From Antennarius striatus (lineage: Eukaryota; Chordata; Actinopteri; Lophiiformes; Antennariidae): a DNA stretch of 64,000 nt. This document shows, piece by piece, positions 11,061-24,270 of this stretch. The DNA lies in contig NC_090795.1 in NCBI RefSeq assembly GCF_040054535.1, positions 5,493,501-5,557,500 on the forward strand. Direction: 5' to 3'. The notes under the pieces are model-generated. The model was not told where the DNA came from. It did not search any database and saw nothing but the letters and a program-made list of their open reading frames with translations. Both the position numbers and the translations under genes were made by a program. Every line of letters begins with the position of its first letter. Position 1 is the first letter of the stretch.

Positions 11061-14000
11061 CAACATTCTAAAGGTAGATTTTCATGGTCATGGGGTCTTA
11101 TTATGATGGTCAAACATTCGCTGTCATTGTTGTATTTAAGTGCAATAATATCAATAAAAACATCTGAAAGTTGCAATAAAAACATCTATATGTTGAAGAA
11201 AGTGAAGCAAGTTTCCAGAATTTTCATCCTACCTGGAAATGTAATACACATTTTGTTGCCTGAAGCTCCATGTGTCCAACAAAGTTTCATTAAAATCAAT
11301 CAGCTCCCACTGGTGAGGGTAATAAGCATCGCATACAGCAGATGAATTCTAATTTTGAAACACTCCAGTCAGATATTCCTAACATAACTTTGAAGTGACC
11401 TCACATGCACAGCCTCCTCTATCGTTTTATTTTAGTCAGGCCTGAATACTTTTCTGTGATGCTGAGCTTCTAGGAATAAGCAGAACGAGCCTGAGCGACA
11501 GCTCCGCCCGAGAATAACAACACATCTTTCTCTACTCTTAATGCCTTTGTTAATTTGTTTACCTTGATCAAAGAGACCTCATCACCAAAAGATTTTGTCT
11601 CCAGAATGTGTTTGGCAGCTATTACAACGCAGGCACTCCATTTGTCACTGAGAACCCTGACAGTCAGACTAATTAGTTTGGTCATGACGAAGGAGCTGTC
11701 TTGTAAGAACTGGAGACATCAATCCGTCCATGAAGGCATGTGTTTTCATAATGCATCCAGAACAACAAACAGAAACATATGTGCATGCATGCAAATCACA
11801 ATGGAATCATGGGGCGGATGCATAAAAATATCTTGCCTGACGTCTTCTGTGCAAATTAAGACACGTCAATGAAAAACCCACGGGAATGGGAAATTGTTCG
11901 AAATAAAATGCTTCACATTACATCGTCAGTCATGGAGAGCTACATTTCATTCCCCACTACCAAACGGCCTTTTATCATGTCCCATAATGCTTTACTAGAC
12001 ATCCATATCTTTTATGAAGCACATCATATAAAGCAAAAAGCAATAATGCTCCATGTTTCTTCAAATGTGGCCCCGCTGGACACTCAGAGGAGACCGTCAT
12101 CCATCATTTAAGAGCCATTTTTACAGTAAGACGTTAAAGTTAAAGCTTGTCAGCTCTCTTGACATCCCTAAAAGTCACTTTTACATAATCTGGAAACACA
12201 AAAATTACCAATTCCCTCAACAGCTTTCTGGCCCCTGGCTGTCTTAAAAATGTTCTATGACATCATTCTCCTGGGGATTTTCTTTTAAGGGCACTTTTCA
12301 AACATTCAGACTGAGAACATCCTCTCTGCCAGCTGCAGCTCTGCTGTGTGTGGTCGTGTGTATGTGTGTGTGTGTTTCATTTTGAGTTATTAAATAGTCA
12401 AATATTCATGTAATTAAATATTTATACAGTGGGCTTGTTTAAGCTGCTGTGAAAAGGTCTGTTATAATCACTCCTCAGAAGAAATGAATATATATTGTAT
12501 GTGCATGTCTGAAGCAGCAGCAAGACAGAGCACTGTTTTTTTGTGTCACCTTTTTAAACGTCATGCTACATTTTATTCTTTAATCTTGTTTATTCTAGAG
12601 CATGAAGCCCAATCGGCTTTATGCTCTTCTGTTATAAAGTGTCCCAAATTAGAACAATTAAGGAACATATTGCAGTTTTTGATTTCTTGTCACTTCTGTC
12701 ATGACAGAGTGGGATGGAATTTAGTTTGGTTTCATTTGTTGGAAATTCATCCCAACAAATTCTGAAGGCCAGTACACTGTTTGTTGACTCAAGGCATATT
12801 GTATTCCAGCTTTCAGTTTCAAAAGTCATAAATAAAAATATCCTCACCGCATTTGTAGCCGTAAAAGAAATTCTGAAGGACTGAGCCTGAGAACATTGAA
12901 CCAAAGGTATTGGCCTGTCAGGAACAGAATGAGCATCCTAGTTCATGTGTGCACAAATATTTGGCCCAAAAGATGATAAGGCTCATAAAATAAGATTCTG
13001 ATACTTAATGAAAAATATGAGAACAAAGCATCAAATGTGATATTTTCCATTCAGTATGATCAGCATGATGTAGCGCATATCAATCAAATATGCAAAAAAT
13101 AAATAAATAAATAAATAACTATAACACAGCCTACATTTTATGCAGGACAAGAAACATGAATTTTTCATATGAAATGCTAAGTGACAATTGCGCATGCAAA
13201 AATGTGTGTTGTTTTTGTTTTTTCCTACACAAGGGAAAAGTGAAATAAACAATTCCCATTCCATCTCATGCATGGAAAAAAAATCCAATCACGTGCATGT
13301 AAGTCCTCCTTTTCCACATGCAATCTGTGCAGCAATAATAGGCATTAGTGTTGGACTGCAAACATTTGGGTAATCCAAAGTAAAACTTTGCCTAACTAAC
13401 AGTAAACTGCTGCACTTTTTCTTCTTCTACACAAAAAACTGAGAAGCACACACACCCACAAAAAGAGACACATGCACTGAGGTGATTTGATCCCCTGTGG
13501 AGAGGATTTTGGTAATGTTTTCACGTCAACGCCAGGTTTAAGAGAGAAGATGAAACTCACGGCCTCAGATAAGCTCTGTAAGCTCGGAGCTCCATCTTTC
13601 AACTGCCTTTAGGTGTCAGCCCAGAAGGCTAACTGCAATCTGTACAGCAGCCTTTTATTTTGCCAACAAGAGAAGCTGCAGCGTCTTCTCCGACTTAGGT
13701 GTATTGATTTCACCACTTCCTACAAAAGATGGTACGCAGCAAATCAATGTTACTTTGCATTTTCATGCTACCTTTGTTTATTACCTGCGGTGTGTCTCAA
13801 AACCTAGTATAATTTAAGGAACATTAAGTGTGTATTTGCATACATTGTGTCCAAGATTGGCTATTATGTTGGACAAGTTTGTGAAAGAAAAGAAATCTGC
13901 TTTACATTTTGTGGTCTGCTTGTGCAGTGCAGGTATTAATGGGCATTAACATTAATAGCCTAAATTAATTTGATCTACTCCTGTATTTTGTTTCTGCTTT

Positions 14001-14540
14001 TTTAAATCCAATAAATTCTCAGTTTTTGTGGTTCCTGCACAAGTAAAACATTGAATTTCTTTCTCTAACAAATAAACCTGGGGCCAGCCTTTTAATGGTG
14101 TAACCAGTTTGTTTTTTCAAATGATGTGAGCACTTTTACACACCTTTTTTTTCAAGGGTTGTGATTGCATACTATATGTTCACCCTCATGCATCCCAATT
14201 CTTCAAATGTCAATATATTGACAGAAATACTGTATGCTTATTCTGTGATCTGTCTGTCCAGTTGCGGGTGCGACGTATTGTTGCGCTATATGAGGTGCCT
14301 TGACCGGACAGGTTGAGACACAAATGGGTTGTTCAGCTGAGATAGACATACAGCATAACATGGAACCACAGCTGTCTATGAGCTTTCCTCATGTCCCCAT
14401 CGGCGGCACCAGACAGCAGAACCAGCAGATAGTCTTCTTGTTATTGTTAAACCGCTTTATACAATCTAGCAGCATCAAAATGCAGCAGAGATACGCAGCC
14501 TGTCAGATATGCTACGTGTTTATGTATCAGCGTGCGTCTG

Positions 14541-14542
<2 letters not shown>

Positions 14543-14577
<35 letters not shown>
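14543..14577. repeat. (TG)n microsatellite
   Basis: About 35 bp of uninterrupted TG. Confidence 0.95.
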
Positions 14578-14579
<2 letters not shown>

Positions 14580-15928
14580 CTGTGTGGCTAGCAGGCAGAA
14601 AGCCAGCATGACCCAACTTCAGCTTTTCAGCTTTAGTGCAGTGCTGTGGACAGCTGTGCCACAAACGCGCTGCCGTGGATCACCGCGAGGGCCTTTTATT
14701 TAGGTCACATTCTGTGCTTCAGCGGCCAACAGAAGGGATCTCTGTCAACTGCAATGAATACCTTTCGTTGGATGCAGCCCACTTTTTAAGTGCCCTGCAA
14801 GAAGCGGACACTGTGCGGGTCTGTGCAACACGCAGAGTGTGCTTTGTGTAAGTTCACTCAAAAAGCTGCGGGGACTGAAAGCTTTTTTCTTTTTTTTTTT
14901 TAAATTTTCAGTTTAACAACAGAAGAATAACACATTTGTGGTAATACTTTGGCTTGATTCTCTCTCGCAGTGATTTGAGGTCATGGTTTAGTGGGAAATT
15001 ACAGGAATAATTTGCCCAATCTTCCACACATCCAGTTTCTAGTTTACAGCTCCATCAAAGTAAATCATAAATCTGACTCACTATATTCTTGCGTATAAAT
15101 ACTTCCTGTATCTGCCCTGCACAGTGTCTGCCGCTAACGTAAAGAATTGATATTATATTTCATTCTGCTCCTCTGTCTCTCTCATTTTCTCCTGTTATGT
15201 TTCCTCCCTTCATTTCCTCTCACCCCCGCCTCCTTTTTTTTTTTTTTTCTTTTTATTTACAACAGTGGTCTTTGGTGGTGCATTATAAATCACAGTAATG
15301 AATTCCCCGCACAGACGTGGCCACACTGCCGCCACATTGCTACCGGGGTCCGTGGGCTCTTATTATTGTCTCATTAGCTTTACCGCCAGTCCTTTGGAAA
15401 TGGAACGGGTTCAGAGGCTAGCCCGCCGTGGCTCCAGATGGGTAAGGAAGGCAGTTTAAGGGTGCTGATGGATGCTGTTGTTTTCGCGTCTCCGTTTAAG
15501 GGAAAGGTCATTTATTGCAGCTTGCCTCAACCAGCCCAGAAGCTGTCAGCTGGGTTTTACTGGCCAATTAGTTGGGCTGTTGAGGAGAACTGGAAGTATA
15601 GAGTGAAAGTGTAGGATCTGGCCGTGGTTGGTTGTATTTGTGGGTGGGGGAGGGTGTGTACCTGGAAGATGTCAGCTGTTTAATTATTGCTATCAGATTA
15701 AATCACACGAGGGATCAAGACTGCTTCTTGAGGTGGCCTACGTCTCTGAGTTGCCGCCACAAAATTCTCATTTTATTTTCATCGAGTTACTTCGATGCTT
15801 CATTTCCACCAGATAAACATAGCACGCACTGGAGCTGGAAATAGAGTTGATCTCATCTCGATACCTCTTATTTCTTTGTTTTCTGTCTTTCTTCTATCCC
15901 CTGTCATTTTCTTGCTGAAATCAACCGC

Positions 15929-15948
15929 GGGGGGGGGGGGGGGGGGGG
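15929..15948. repeat. poly(G) run of 20
   Basis: Twenty consecutive G on the + strand about 390 bp upstream of the dlgap1 start codon. The length may be unreliable in sequencing. Confidence 0.9.
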
Positions 15949-16336
15949 CAGAGGAGTGGCGGAGGAAGAACGAGGAACGATATGGATGTCAGGGACCACA
16001 TGCCAAGTGGCTGCTATTTTTAGATATTCTCCCTCTGAAGTTTTGAAGGGCAGATATGAAAGAATAGGTCCAAGTCCCGTCAACATCATCGAGCTTTCTC
16101 ATCTGTGAAAGAGTGCCAAAAAGCATCTTCTTGAAATTAAAGTAGATGCAGACGTTATTGTCTTCTTTGAGTTTATGCAAATGAGAGATATTTATAATTC
16201 TCTTCGCTGTGTCTTATCTTCTTGTTTGTCTGTTCTTTTTCATGTCTGCGTGTTCCTCTGAGAATCCAGTTTTGGGCCCTGTGCGAACTTCCTGTGGCAG
16301 CAGTTGGATGTGCATGTCAACCCGGCCACAATGACA

Positions 16337-17395
16337 ATGAAAGGCCTGTCCAGCAGCCGTAGTCAGCACCACACAGTGACCTGTGACCCCTCGTATGACT
16401 CCATGACCCTGGGGCACTCGGATCGTCGGTCCTACTTTCTCAACCCTGGGGAGGCTCATCCTGCAGACCACCCCTGTTACACCCAGCGCAGCTCCTTCCA
16501 GTCCGAGTGCAGTGCCTACCCTGACCTGGCCAGCTGTACCTTCCCTCGCAGGCATTACAACTCTCACCATGAGCTGAAGGAGGAATGTGGAGCTGTGGTG
16601 CCTTATACAGGGCCAACGGGGAGCATTAAGGGAGGTGGGGGAAACAACAACAACCGCATCCCTTCGAACCTGCTGGAGCAGTTCGAGCGCCAGGCGCCTA
16701 TCCGGCGTGAAGGCTACCACACACTGCAGTACAAGCGCACCGCAGTGGAACACCAACGTAGTGACAGCCCCGGTCGAATCCGTCACCTGGTCCATTCAGT
16801 CCAGAAGCTCTTCACCAAGTCACACTCCCTGGAGGGACCCTCTGGGTCCGGCGGAGGAGGGGTCGGGAGGATGAACGGCAGCAAATCCAGTCCTGATGAC
16901 CCGCCCTCCTCTTCCGGCACCCTGAAGCACAGTAAGCGCAGTAAGAGCAAAGACCGCTCAAAGTCGGAACCTAAAATGCGCACTGCCACCTCAGGCTACT
17001 GGAGTTCAGATGACACCCTCGACCGGGAGGTGTGCCTCTACCACCCTCACCACGGGGGCAGCAGCGGAGGCCTGTCGTCTGGGGTCATGACCATGGGGAG
17101 GCACCCGGACAAATCTCAGTCTCAGTACTTCATGGAGTCCTACAACACCATCAGCGCCCATTCTCTCAAGCCATCACGCAGCAACAACGATGTGAAGTGC
17201 TCAACCTGCTCAGGGGGCAGCGGCGCAGCGATGCCATTGGTCGGTGCCGTGGATGGCCAAGTGCAGCTGAAGAAGAGCTTGTGGTCTTCCAGTCTGACGG
17301 TGAGCAGAGCGAGAGAGGTCTACCAGAAGGCCTCGGTCAACCTAGATAAAGCTCTAGTGAAAGCCGAGCAGGGACGCACCTGCCATTTTCTACAG
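16337..17395 (+). CDS. dlgap1: dlgap1 coding exon 1 (residues 1-353)
   Basis: This large exon opens with MKGLSSSRSQHH, matching the recalled DLGAP1 N-terminus MKGLSGSRSHHH. A second in-frame ATG lies 6 nt upstream (16331). The MKGLS codon is preferred because it is the mammalian start. The acceptor is probably the CCAG ending at 16269 after a pyrimidine-rich stretch, so about 67 nt of the exon are 5'UTR. Conserved blocks include RIPSNLLEQFERQ, GYHTLQYKRTAVEH, SPGRIRHLVHSVQKLFTKSH, a Lys/Ser/Arg-rich stretch, SRSNNDVKCSTC and LTVSRAREVYQKASVN. Gly-rich insertions (GGGGNNNN, GSGGGGVG) are absent from the mammalian protein I recall. The exon ends at CAG before GTAGGA, phase 0. The region is mostly disordered and basic. 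Confidence 0.95.
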
Positions 17396-19170
17396 GTAGG
17401 AATATTAAAACAGCCACGCCTCCTGCATGTCATGCTTCATGCAACCTCTGCCGCCACCTCGTCCTCCATGCATCTGTATTTCTGCATGTGCTTGTTTGTG
17501 CGTGTGCCTGAAGAAAAGACAACTGGGGATTAGCTGAGACCCCATTATTCCTGTCTTAAATAATTATAGGCTCACTTCATCTTTCTGTTGTAGTAAAAAA
17601 AACAAAAACAAAACAAAAACTTTCTGCATAATCATCCCATGCCATCTGCTCCCATGTTTCTTTCAATTTGCATGGAAATACTTGTCTGTGAGCATGCAGA
17701 TGTTTCGGTACAGAATGTCAAAGGTTACAGGATGTCAGATTTATTCTTTCAGAGAAATAAAGAAGTACTGATTTTATATCAGTTTTCGGGTCTGTGCAGC
17801 AATACCATGAATCAGCATTTATATTTTACAGTAAGGCACAGGAAGGCAGACCAGCGACTGTCAAATGGAACTATACACCACTGCTAAGAGCCTGTTTAGA
17901 GCAGAGTTAGTGTGTGTTACCGTGTGTGTGTCTCATTCAAGTTGCTGCTGTTTGATCAGAAAGAGCCAGAGGTGAACAGATAAAGAAATGAGATGTAAAA
18001 AAAAAAAAAAAAGTAGCCACACATACAGACTAATAGAGGGAGCCAACTGTTTTAGTCAGGTGGCAAAGGTTCCTTATGCAAGATGAGGAACGGAGAAGAG
18101 AGGTTCATTTGTGTGCGTACTGTAGGAAACTAACTAAAAGAGACTGACCAAAGGGGAAAATGGGAGAAAAAAGACAGAAAGAGAGAATGAGGGGGTGGAA
18201 AATAGGGACTTCTCTGTAGCCGTGTATTTTAACAGCCTGGAAATGGGGTGTGCAGATCAAGGAAGGATGCGATCACTGCAGTACAGCAACAATCTCCCCC
18301 CTCCGACCTTAAAGAGCCATCCTTTTCTTTTCTTTTTTTCCTGGAAGAGACAGAAGAGACAAATGGGCTTTAAAAGGAGAGCAGTCGGAGTTGTTAGTCT
18401 GCACAGTTTTTTGAACCCATAAAACAAGAAGCTGACGTGTTATTTCCACCTCCGCGGACCGAGCGTTGTAATCCATTTTTTTTGATGTTCACACTTACAT
18501 GTTGTAAAAAGGTTAGAACATCTGAAATATGGTGATACACTCAAGTGTAATAAGATTAATAGGATTAAAAAGCATTTTTAGAGCTTTTCACCGTGACCAT
18601 AAATTCTTTTCTTTTTTTTTTACATCATCCCAGACCAGTCTGGAGCTGACCGTTAAAGTCAGCTTGGTCTCCTAGCTACGCACTGGTCTGTTGAATGATT
18701 CTGGTGCACTTTTTTCTCGCTCTGTATCTCATTTCTTTCACTTCAGAGCTGGTTCCATGACAGCCACTCGCGTTGGGACTGCAGTAGTTCTGCTGAACAA
18801 ACCCTCCTTTGTTTTCCCTCGCTCCTCATGTCTGCTTTATGCAACTCTTTCCCTCTCTCTCTCTCTTTTTTTAGATTAGGGCTTGGAGGTAGTTTTACCT
18901 TCATTTGTTTTTACCTTCTGTAGTCTGGGTGAAAAGTCAGAGAGCAGAAATAGGCCAGGGCTCTGCAACCTCTCCTGCATTTGAAATGCAGGGAACACAA
19001 CACAAGCTTATGGTATGATTAAGGCAGACCCTGCATTGCACTGATACAGTTACTACTAAATATATTAAGGCAGGACTTCAACACTGAGATCAAGTATTTA
19101 TGTCAGGCCAAGGAAGACGATATTGACTTCATTTATCTGGAGGATGACTTGTGTGTGCACATCTCCACAG
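17396..19170. other. dlgap1 intron 1 (coding numbering)
   Basis: 1.8 kb between GTAGGA and CTCCACAG. No exon or mobile element recognised. Short homopolymers only (A-run near 18000). Confidence 0.8.
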
Positions 19171-19385
19171 GTGCCTCAGGACGACTGGAGTGGTTTCTCT
19201 CCATTGGGAAAAGATGATGAGATCCCGTGTCGGCGGATGCGTAGCGGCAGCTACATCAAGGCTATGGCAGAAGAGGACAGCGGCGACTCCGACTGCAGCC
19301 CCAAACCTTCGCCCAAGGTCCAGGCGAGACGAGCCAGCTACCTGAAGGCCACACAGCCGTCACTCACCGAGGTGACCACGCTCAA
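19171..19385 (+). CDS. dlgap1: dlgap1 coding exon 2 (residues 354-425), GK-binding repeats 1-2
   Basis: The exon follows the acceptor CTCCACAG and reads VPQDDWSGFSPLGKDDEIPC onward. It carries the first two RxxSYxxA-type repeats, RMRSGSYIKAM and RRASYLKAT. In this family such 14-residue repeats bind the guanylate-kinase domain of PSD-95 family MAGUKs when the serine is phosphorylated. An acidic block (EEDSGDSD) and SPKPSPK sit between them. The exon ends after CTCAA, before GTGAGT, so a lysine codon is split (phase 2). Nearly every residue matches recalled mammalian DLGAP1. Confidence 0.95.
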
Positions 19386-20499
19386 GTGAGTGTTTTATTC
19401 TCACCAGTCTAGTTTCAGAATACGAACATTATCAGAAATGTAAGAAAAGAGTGAGAAATATTTGTCAAGGTGATTTTTCCCCCCCCCATTTAATTAACCA
19501 AAAATCAAAGTAAATTATATAACATCACATTTGTGTAGCAGGAGGTAGTAAATGTGTGTTTATTTTATGTTCTTATGTTCTTCTATTGAATCACTTAATT
19601 TACTAAAAACACTGATGCTTAATACTATGTCAGTGTCATTACAGTACATGCCACGGAACATAATGTTCAAAAGTTTGCATGCTGTATAATTTCCATCGAA
19701 CAGATTGGAGAGATCAAGGGAATGAATCAAAGACAGAAAAATCAACAGAGAGAAATGAAGGCGGAAGTCTCCTTATGTGACAGAATCCCTCTGTATTTGT
19801 ACAATCACACACCCACACACACACTGAAAAGATAGAGCCTTAATTGAAAATACTTGACGCCTGTTCCTGAGCAGAAGTCTCTTTAAGAAAAGACATATCC
19901 AGGAATGCACCGTGGGCGGTGAACACAAGGAATATCTTACTCTCCGCCGGAGTAATTCTGAAGCTAAGTTCAGATTTTGACGAAGTCGTTTGTTGTTTTG
20001 TGCAGCATCCTTTCATTCGCAGCCTGAGTTCATGAATAATTCAGTGATATTAGACTTCATTAAGTTGATTTCTGACATGCTCCGACAGTGTCGTCCACAG
20101 ATTCGTCACAAGTTAATAAAATGGAGCTCAGTGGTAACAGTCGGATTAGCTGCTAGTTACTGACATGAAATAAAGCTTTGCGAGGCCAGAACCAGCTAAG
20201 TTACAGCAACTTAGCCTACAAAATACCTCAAAGCTACACACTTACATTGAACCAACTTCATTTCAAGCCAGTGATATATAAGTGATCATTAATACTGTCA
20301 ATCAAACAAACTGATATGATATATTGTGTTCTCTGCTGTCATTTTTCCAAAATCAATTGAGACCAAGCTACGAAAATAATAACTTAAATAACCTGACAGG
20401 TTGTTTGACAAATGTTAAAATGGGCTGAAAGGCCAGAAAAATCACTCTCAATCTGACAAATCAATCCGAACTAGAGTCGTCTGATAACACGACATAAAT

Positions 20500-20700
20500 C
20501 TAAACAGTTATCGGTCACACGGGGACAAACAAGGAGGAGGGGATGGGCACACAAAGGGAAGAGGAAAGGCGCAGGGACTAAATACACAGGGGGCTAATCA
20601 TGAGCAGGTGAAACTAAGTGGGGGCAATCACAGAGGCAGGAAGAGAACAAAGACACCAACAACCCTAACAAGGATGACAAGAATCTTTAATAATCTGGAC
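20500..20700. repeat. possible degenerate dispersed repeat
   Basis: A purine-rich, C-poor stretch with phrases such as GGGACTAAATACACAGGGGG and GCTAATCATGAGCAGGTGAA resembles fish interspersed-repeat sequence I remember only loosely. No terminal repeats or coding remnant were found, so no family is assigned. Confidence 0.3.
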
Positions 20701-21302
20701 ACTTTGGTTCCTTTTAACTTGGGTCCTATTTTCATGGTTTTTAGTCTAGCTTGTTGTCCAATTCATGGTAATTATTATATTAATTCACTATGGAATGGTA
20801 ACGCTCGGACACGGCCAGAAATAAAGGTGCGATGGGAGAAGAGCCACAAATGCAACACCTAGAGAATTCAACCGAAGTCTTTTCTTTCTCACAAGGACCA
20901 ACTATCTGGTTAAAACCAGCCAAAATTTCACTACGAAACAAGGCGATTATTGCTGACCTTCAGTTTGTGCTCACTATTGTTTAAAGTAACATCAGTGCAA
21001 AACTGTCACCATCCCTATTTCCTGTGATGAGTCATCAAAACCGATAGAGATGGGTACAACTGTGAAGAGGCAGAAGTTAGAATGCAGCAGCTTCTTTTGA
21101 TTTCTCATATATGTCCCTCCACCATTTCTTGTCTTATAATACGAACTCCTACCCATTGAAAATATTTAAAATTATACTGCCTTGAAACTTTGAAAGAGTG
21201 ACGCTCAAGCCTGACGTACGTAGCACTGAGGCTGTGACTGATAAGCTGTGTGCAAAAACAGAGATGAAAAGAACACCAGTGGGTTCACAGTTACTGTTAC
21301 TG

Positions 21303-21304
<2 letters not shown>

Positions 21305-21350
<46 letters not shown>
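21305..21350. repeat. (CA)n microsatellite
   Basis: About 46 bp of uninterrupted AC, followed by imperfect CA repeats to about 21386. Confidence 0.95.
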
Positions 21351-21356
<6 letters not shown>

Positions 21357-24092
21357 ACGCAAACACACGCACTCACACACACACATATGGAGGCATACAC
21401 TGTCATGTAAGTGCAAGTGTCGCAGCTTGGAGCCCGCTAATGACTTGAATCTGGCCCGAGGAACGCCATCATCATCTGATGGAATCCAGTGGAACAAACG
21501 AAGCCGCAGTGCTGCACATTGGAGATAGAGAATTAAGCAGGAGCAGCTGATGCCTTGTTTTCACACTATGCATTTGGGAGAAAAGGCAAGTCTGTGTTAC
21601 AGTCGGCAATGATTAAATACTCAGTTTGTACTTCCATATGTGTCAGAGCCCATCCTGTGACCACCGTGTCCTTGACTAGTGATGAATGGCTCCGGAGAAT
21701 TTACAGGTTTTGTTTACTCTCGCCCAGTTCTAACCTTCCTGCTTATTAAAACACACAGATAACGAGAGCATTTAAGCGGCTGGAATTAATCCCCGGCTGG
21801 CAAGCAGTTGTCTTTCTTCCTGCTGCAAATTCATTTATTCCTGGCCTAGATTTGATCTTTTTTTATTTTTTTTTTATTTCTCAGCCAGATCAGACATCCT
21901 GAATAATAGGTTGCAGTAATCACATCTCTGCGGGTCTGTCCTTGCATTCCCCCTAAAACCACAGTCATTGCTCTGAAGGCAGTTATTCAGACAGTGACTA
22001 AGAGGAAGGCAAAGAGGAGAAGGTAAAAGGAAATGGAGGATAGGGAAGATGGCCAGCGAAAAAGAAAAAGGAGAGGAGTTGACTGGAAGATGAGGTAAAG
22101 CAAGTGAAATGATGGGGAACAAAAAAAAAAGTAGAATAACAAGAGTTCTTGTTAATGCCAAGGAAATCACCACACAGCTTCAGTCTGCCCTGATTCCTTC
22201 CTGTCAGAGAAGAACGTGTGTTCATTAATGTCACTTGTTCAATGGAGGGACACCCTGGGACGCGCTGAACTTTCCCCCCACTGGTGGTACTGATAACAGA
22301 CTGCATCATTGGTTCTCCCTATAATCAGCCCCACAGGGAAATCAGGAGATGTGGATAGAGATAATGGTGCTGGTGGGCTGATTCTTCCTTGACTTTATTC
22401 CTTTGTGAATCACACACACTTCCTGCATCCCGGTGGCCAATGTGGAGGCTTTTTTTTTTCACCTGAGTGGAGCTGCTCTTCATTTCTATTACTATGTTAT
22501 CTAACTTATTCTATTCTACTTTTAAGCAGGGTTAAAACTGACTGATTACTTTCAAGATTTAGGTTGTTTTTACTGACAAATAATTAATCACAAAGTGAAA
22601 TTGTCATTCTAAAGTAAATTAGACAGGACATATGTCATTTCCCAAAAGTCTTAAAAGGTTTTTACAAAACCTCATATCAATCCGATTGCTCCTTTTTTCT
22701 CCAGACCAAAGCGTCACAAAATATTCCAAATCACATTTTAGGACTTTTAACCAGCCAAAGTTAGAGATATAGAAATATCCCAGACTAAATTTCTGCTGAT
22801 TAATTAATTAAATTTCAGTGGTGTCATGCTGTTAAGACATAAAAACGCAGCATTCTTCTCATAAAATTTTTCTTACTCTTTGAATACGTAACAACAAATG
22901 ACGTCTGTGAAGATCGTCTTAAATATGCATTAAAAACACAGAAACCCCTCCATGGGGAAATGTCAGATTAAACAAGAATGAACTGTGTGGATAAAATAAA
23001 CTGGCAAGTGTGGTTACGAATTGAGAGCGGTAATACAGTAGCTTATGCTCGGCATTGAAATGCCAGAATGACAGCGTGGCTATATGAAGATGTATGTTCA
23101 TATTCATCACCTTTTTATTACCATGTCAGCGGCTCATCTGTCCTTCCATTAGCCTGATTCTTTCCACTGTCCTCCATCCTTCCACCCAAGAATGACTAAT
23201 CTAGTTTGCTCTCCTGCGGGTTCTGTACGTTAAGGAGGAAATATGTCATTATGATAGTCATGATCTGGAGAGACATAAGAGATGTGTGTATGTGTGTGTG
23301 TAAATACATATTTTATTTTACTGATAAAACTGGACTAGACTTTCCATCCAGAGATACATTCTCTTCTCTCCACACACTTTTGTTTTCAGGAAGTTGCTTT
23401 TGTAGGCCACCATGTTCATCGAGAGGAAAGCGACTCAGCTTTTTAGGTCTAATTTCCCCTGATTAATGAATTGTTTATCTGGGATACAACCGCTGCTTAA
23501 CCCCCCCCATACACACACACACACACACACACAACCACTCTGTCACGTGTCCCTAAATGCACACATGCATGCACATAGTCTTGAAGCATGCTGAGCGATG
23601 GCGTTGGAGGCAGGTGCAAACTAATGAGACGCATAGTCATCTACCTTGGAGAGGGGGATGTGTTTGTGGTTGCGTGAGTTTTCTTGTTGATTATGAGGAG
23701 TTTTTTTATAGCTTAAATATATCTCACATACACACACACGCCCTTCCTGCCTCATCTTCTTTCATATGTGTGTGTGTTCTTACCTTTAAGTGTTTTAGAA
23801 AATGCTTACGAGGTACTTCAAGGACACACTTTCTAAGCTACACTTCAAGCCTACTATACTTGTTGATTATACCGTATAGGGGTGTCTCCTGAAGCAATTG
23901 TCCATTGATCTGTATCTTTAGGTTCCCACACACTGACAGGCAAATACCTTCCCTCGCCCTCTTTTATTCTCTCTCTGTTTCTTATACTGTTCTGCACCTC
24001 TATTTCGCTTTGCTTCCAAATTTCTACCCAGCTCATTTTCCTCACTGTGACGTTTTAATCTCCATTCTCTCTTTGCTTCCGTCTCGTGGCAG

Positions 24093-24270
24093 GATTTCTG
24101 CAGAGCATTCACCCAAGCTACAGATTCGGAGTCACAGCTACCTGCGGGCGGTGAGTGAGGTTTCCATCAATAGGAGTCTGGACAGCTTGGACCCAGCAGG
24201 GCTGCTGGCCTCGCCAAAGTTCCGCTCTCGAAATGAGAGTTACATGAGAGCCATGAGCACCATCAGCCAG
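24093..24270 (+). CDS. dlgap1: dlgap1 coding exon 3 (residues 425-484), GK-binding repeats 3-4
   Basis: The exon follows GTGGCAG and its first G completes the split lysine. It then reads ISAEHSPKLQIRSHSYLRAV. Two further GK-binding repeats are visible, IRSHSYLRAVSEVS and SRNESYMRAMSTIS, joined by the conserved INRSLDSLDPAGLL linker. It ends at CAG before GTTAGT, phase 0. The open frame continues about 120 nt into the intron, so the exon end is set by the donor and by homology, not by a stop codon. Confidence 0.95.

Larger units (their letters stand above)
11061..16268. other. non-coding sequence upstream of dlgap1 coding exon 1
   Basis: No exon supported. Contains AAAT repeats (about 13097-13122), a TG microsatellite (about 14543-14577) and a G20 run (15929-15948). 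The block at about 15270-15400 is not repetitive and could be a constrained element. This would need alignment. Confidence 0.6.
19386..24092. other. dlgap1 intron 2
   Basis: 4.7 kb. Contains the CA microsatellite at 21305-21350 with flanking imperfect CA, a degenerate dispersed-repeat-like stretch near 20500-20700, and a short CA run at 23512-23534. No coding frame with family resemblance is seen. Confidence 0.8.

Noticed and set aside
16214..16795. Minus-strand open frame of 193 codons
   Set aside because: Antisense shadow of dlgap1 exon 1.
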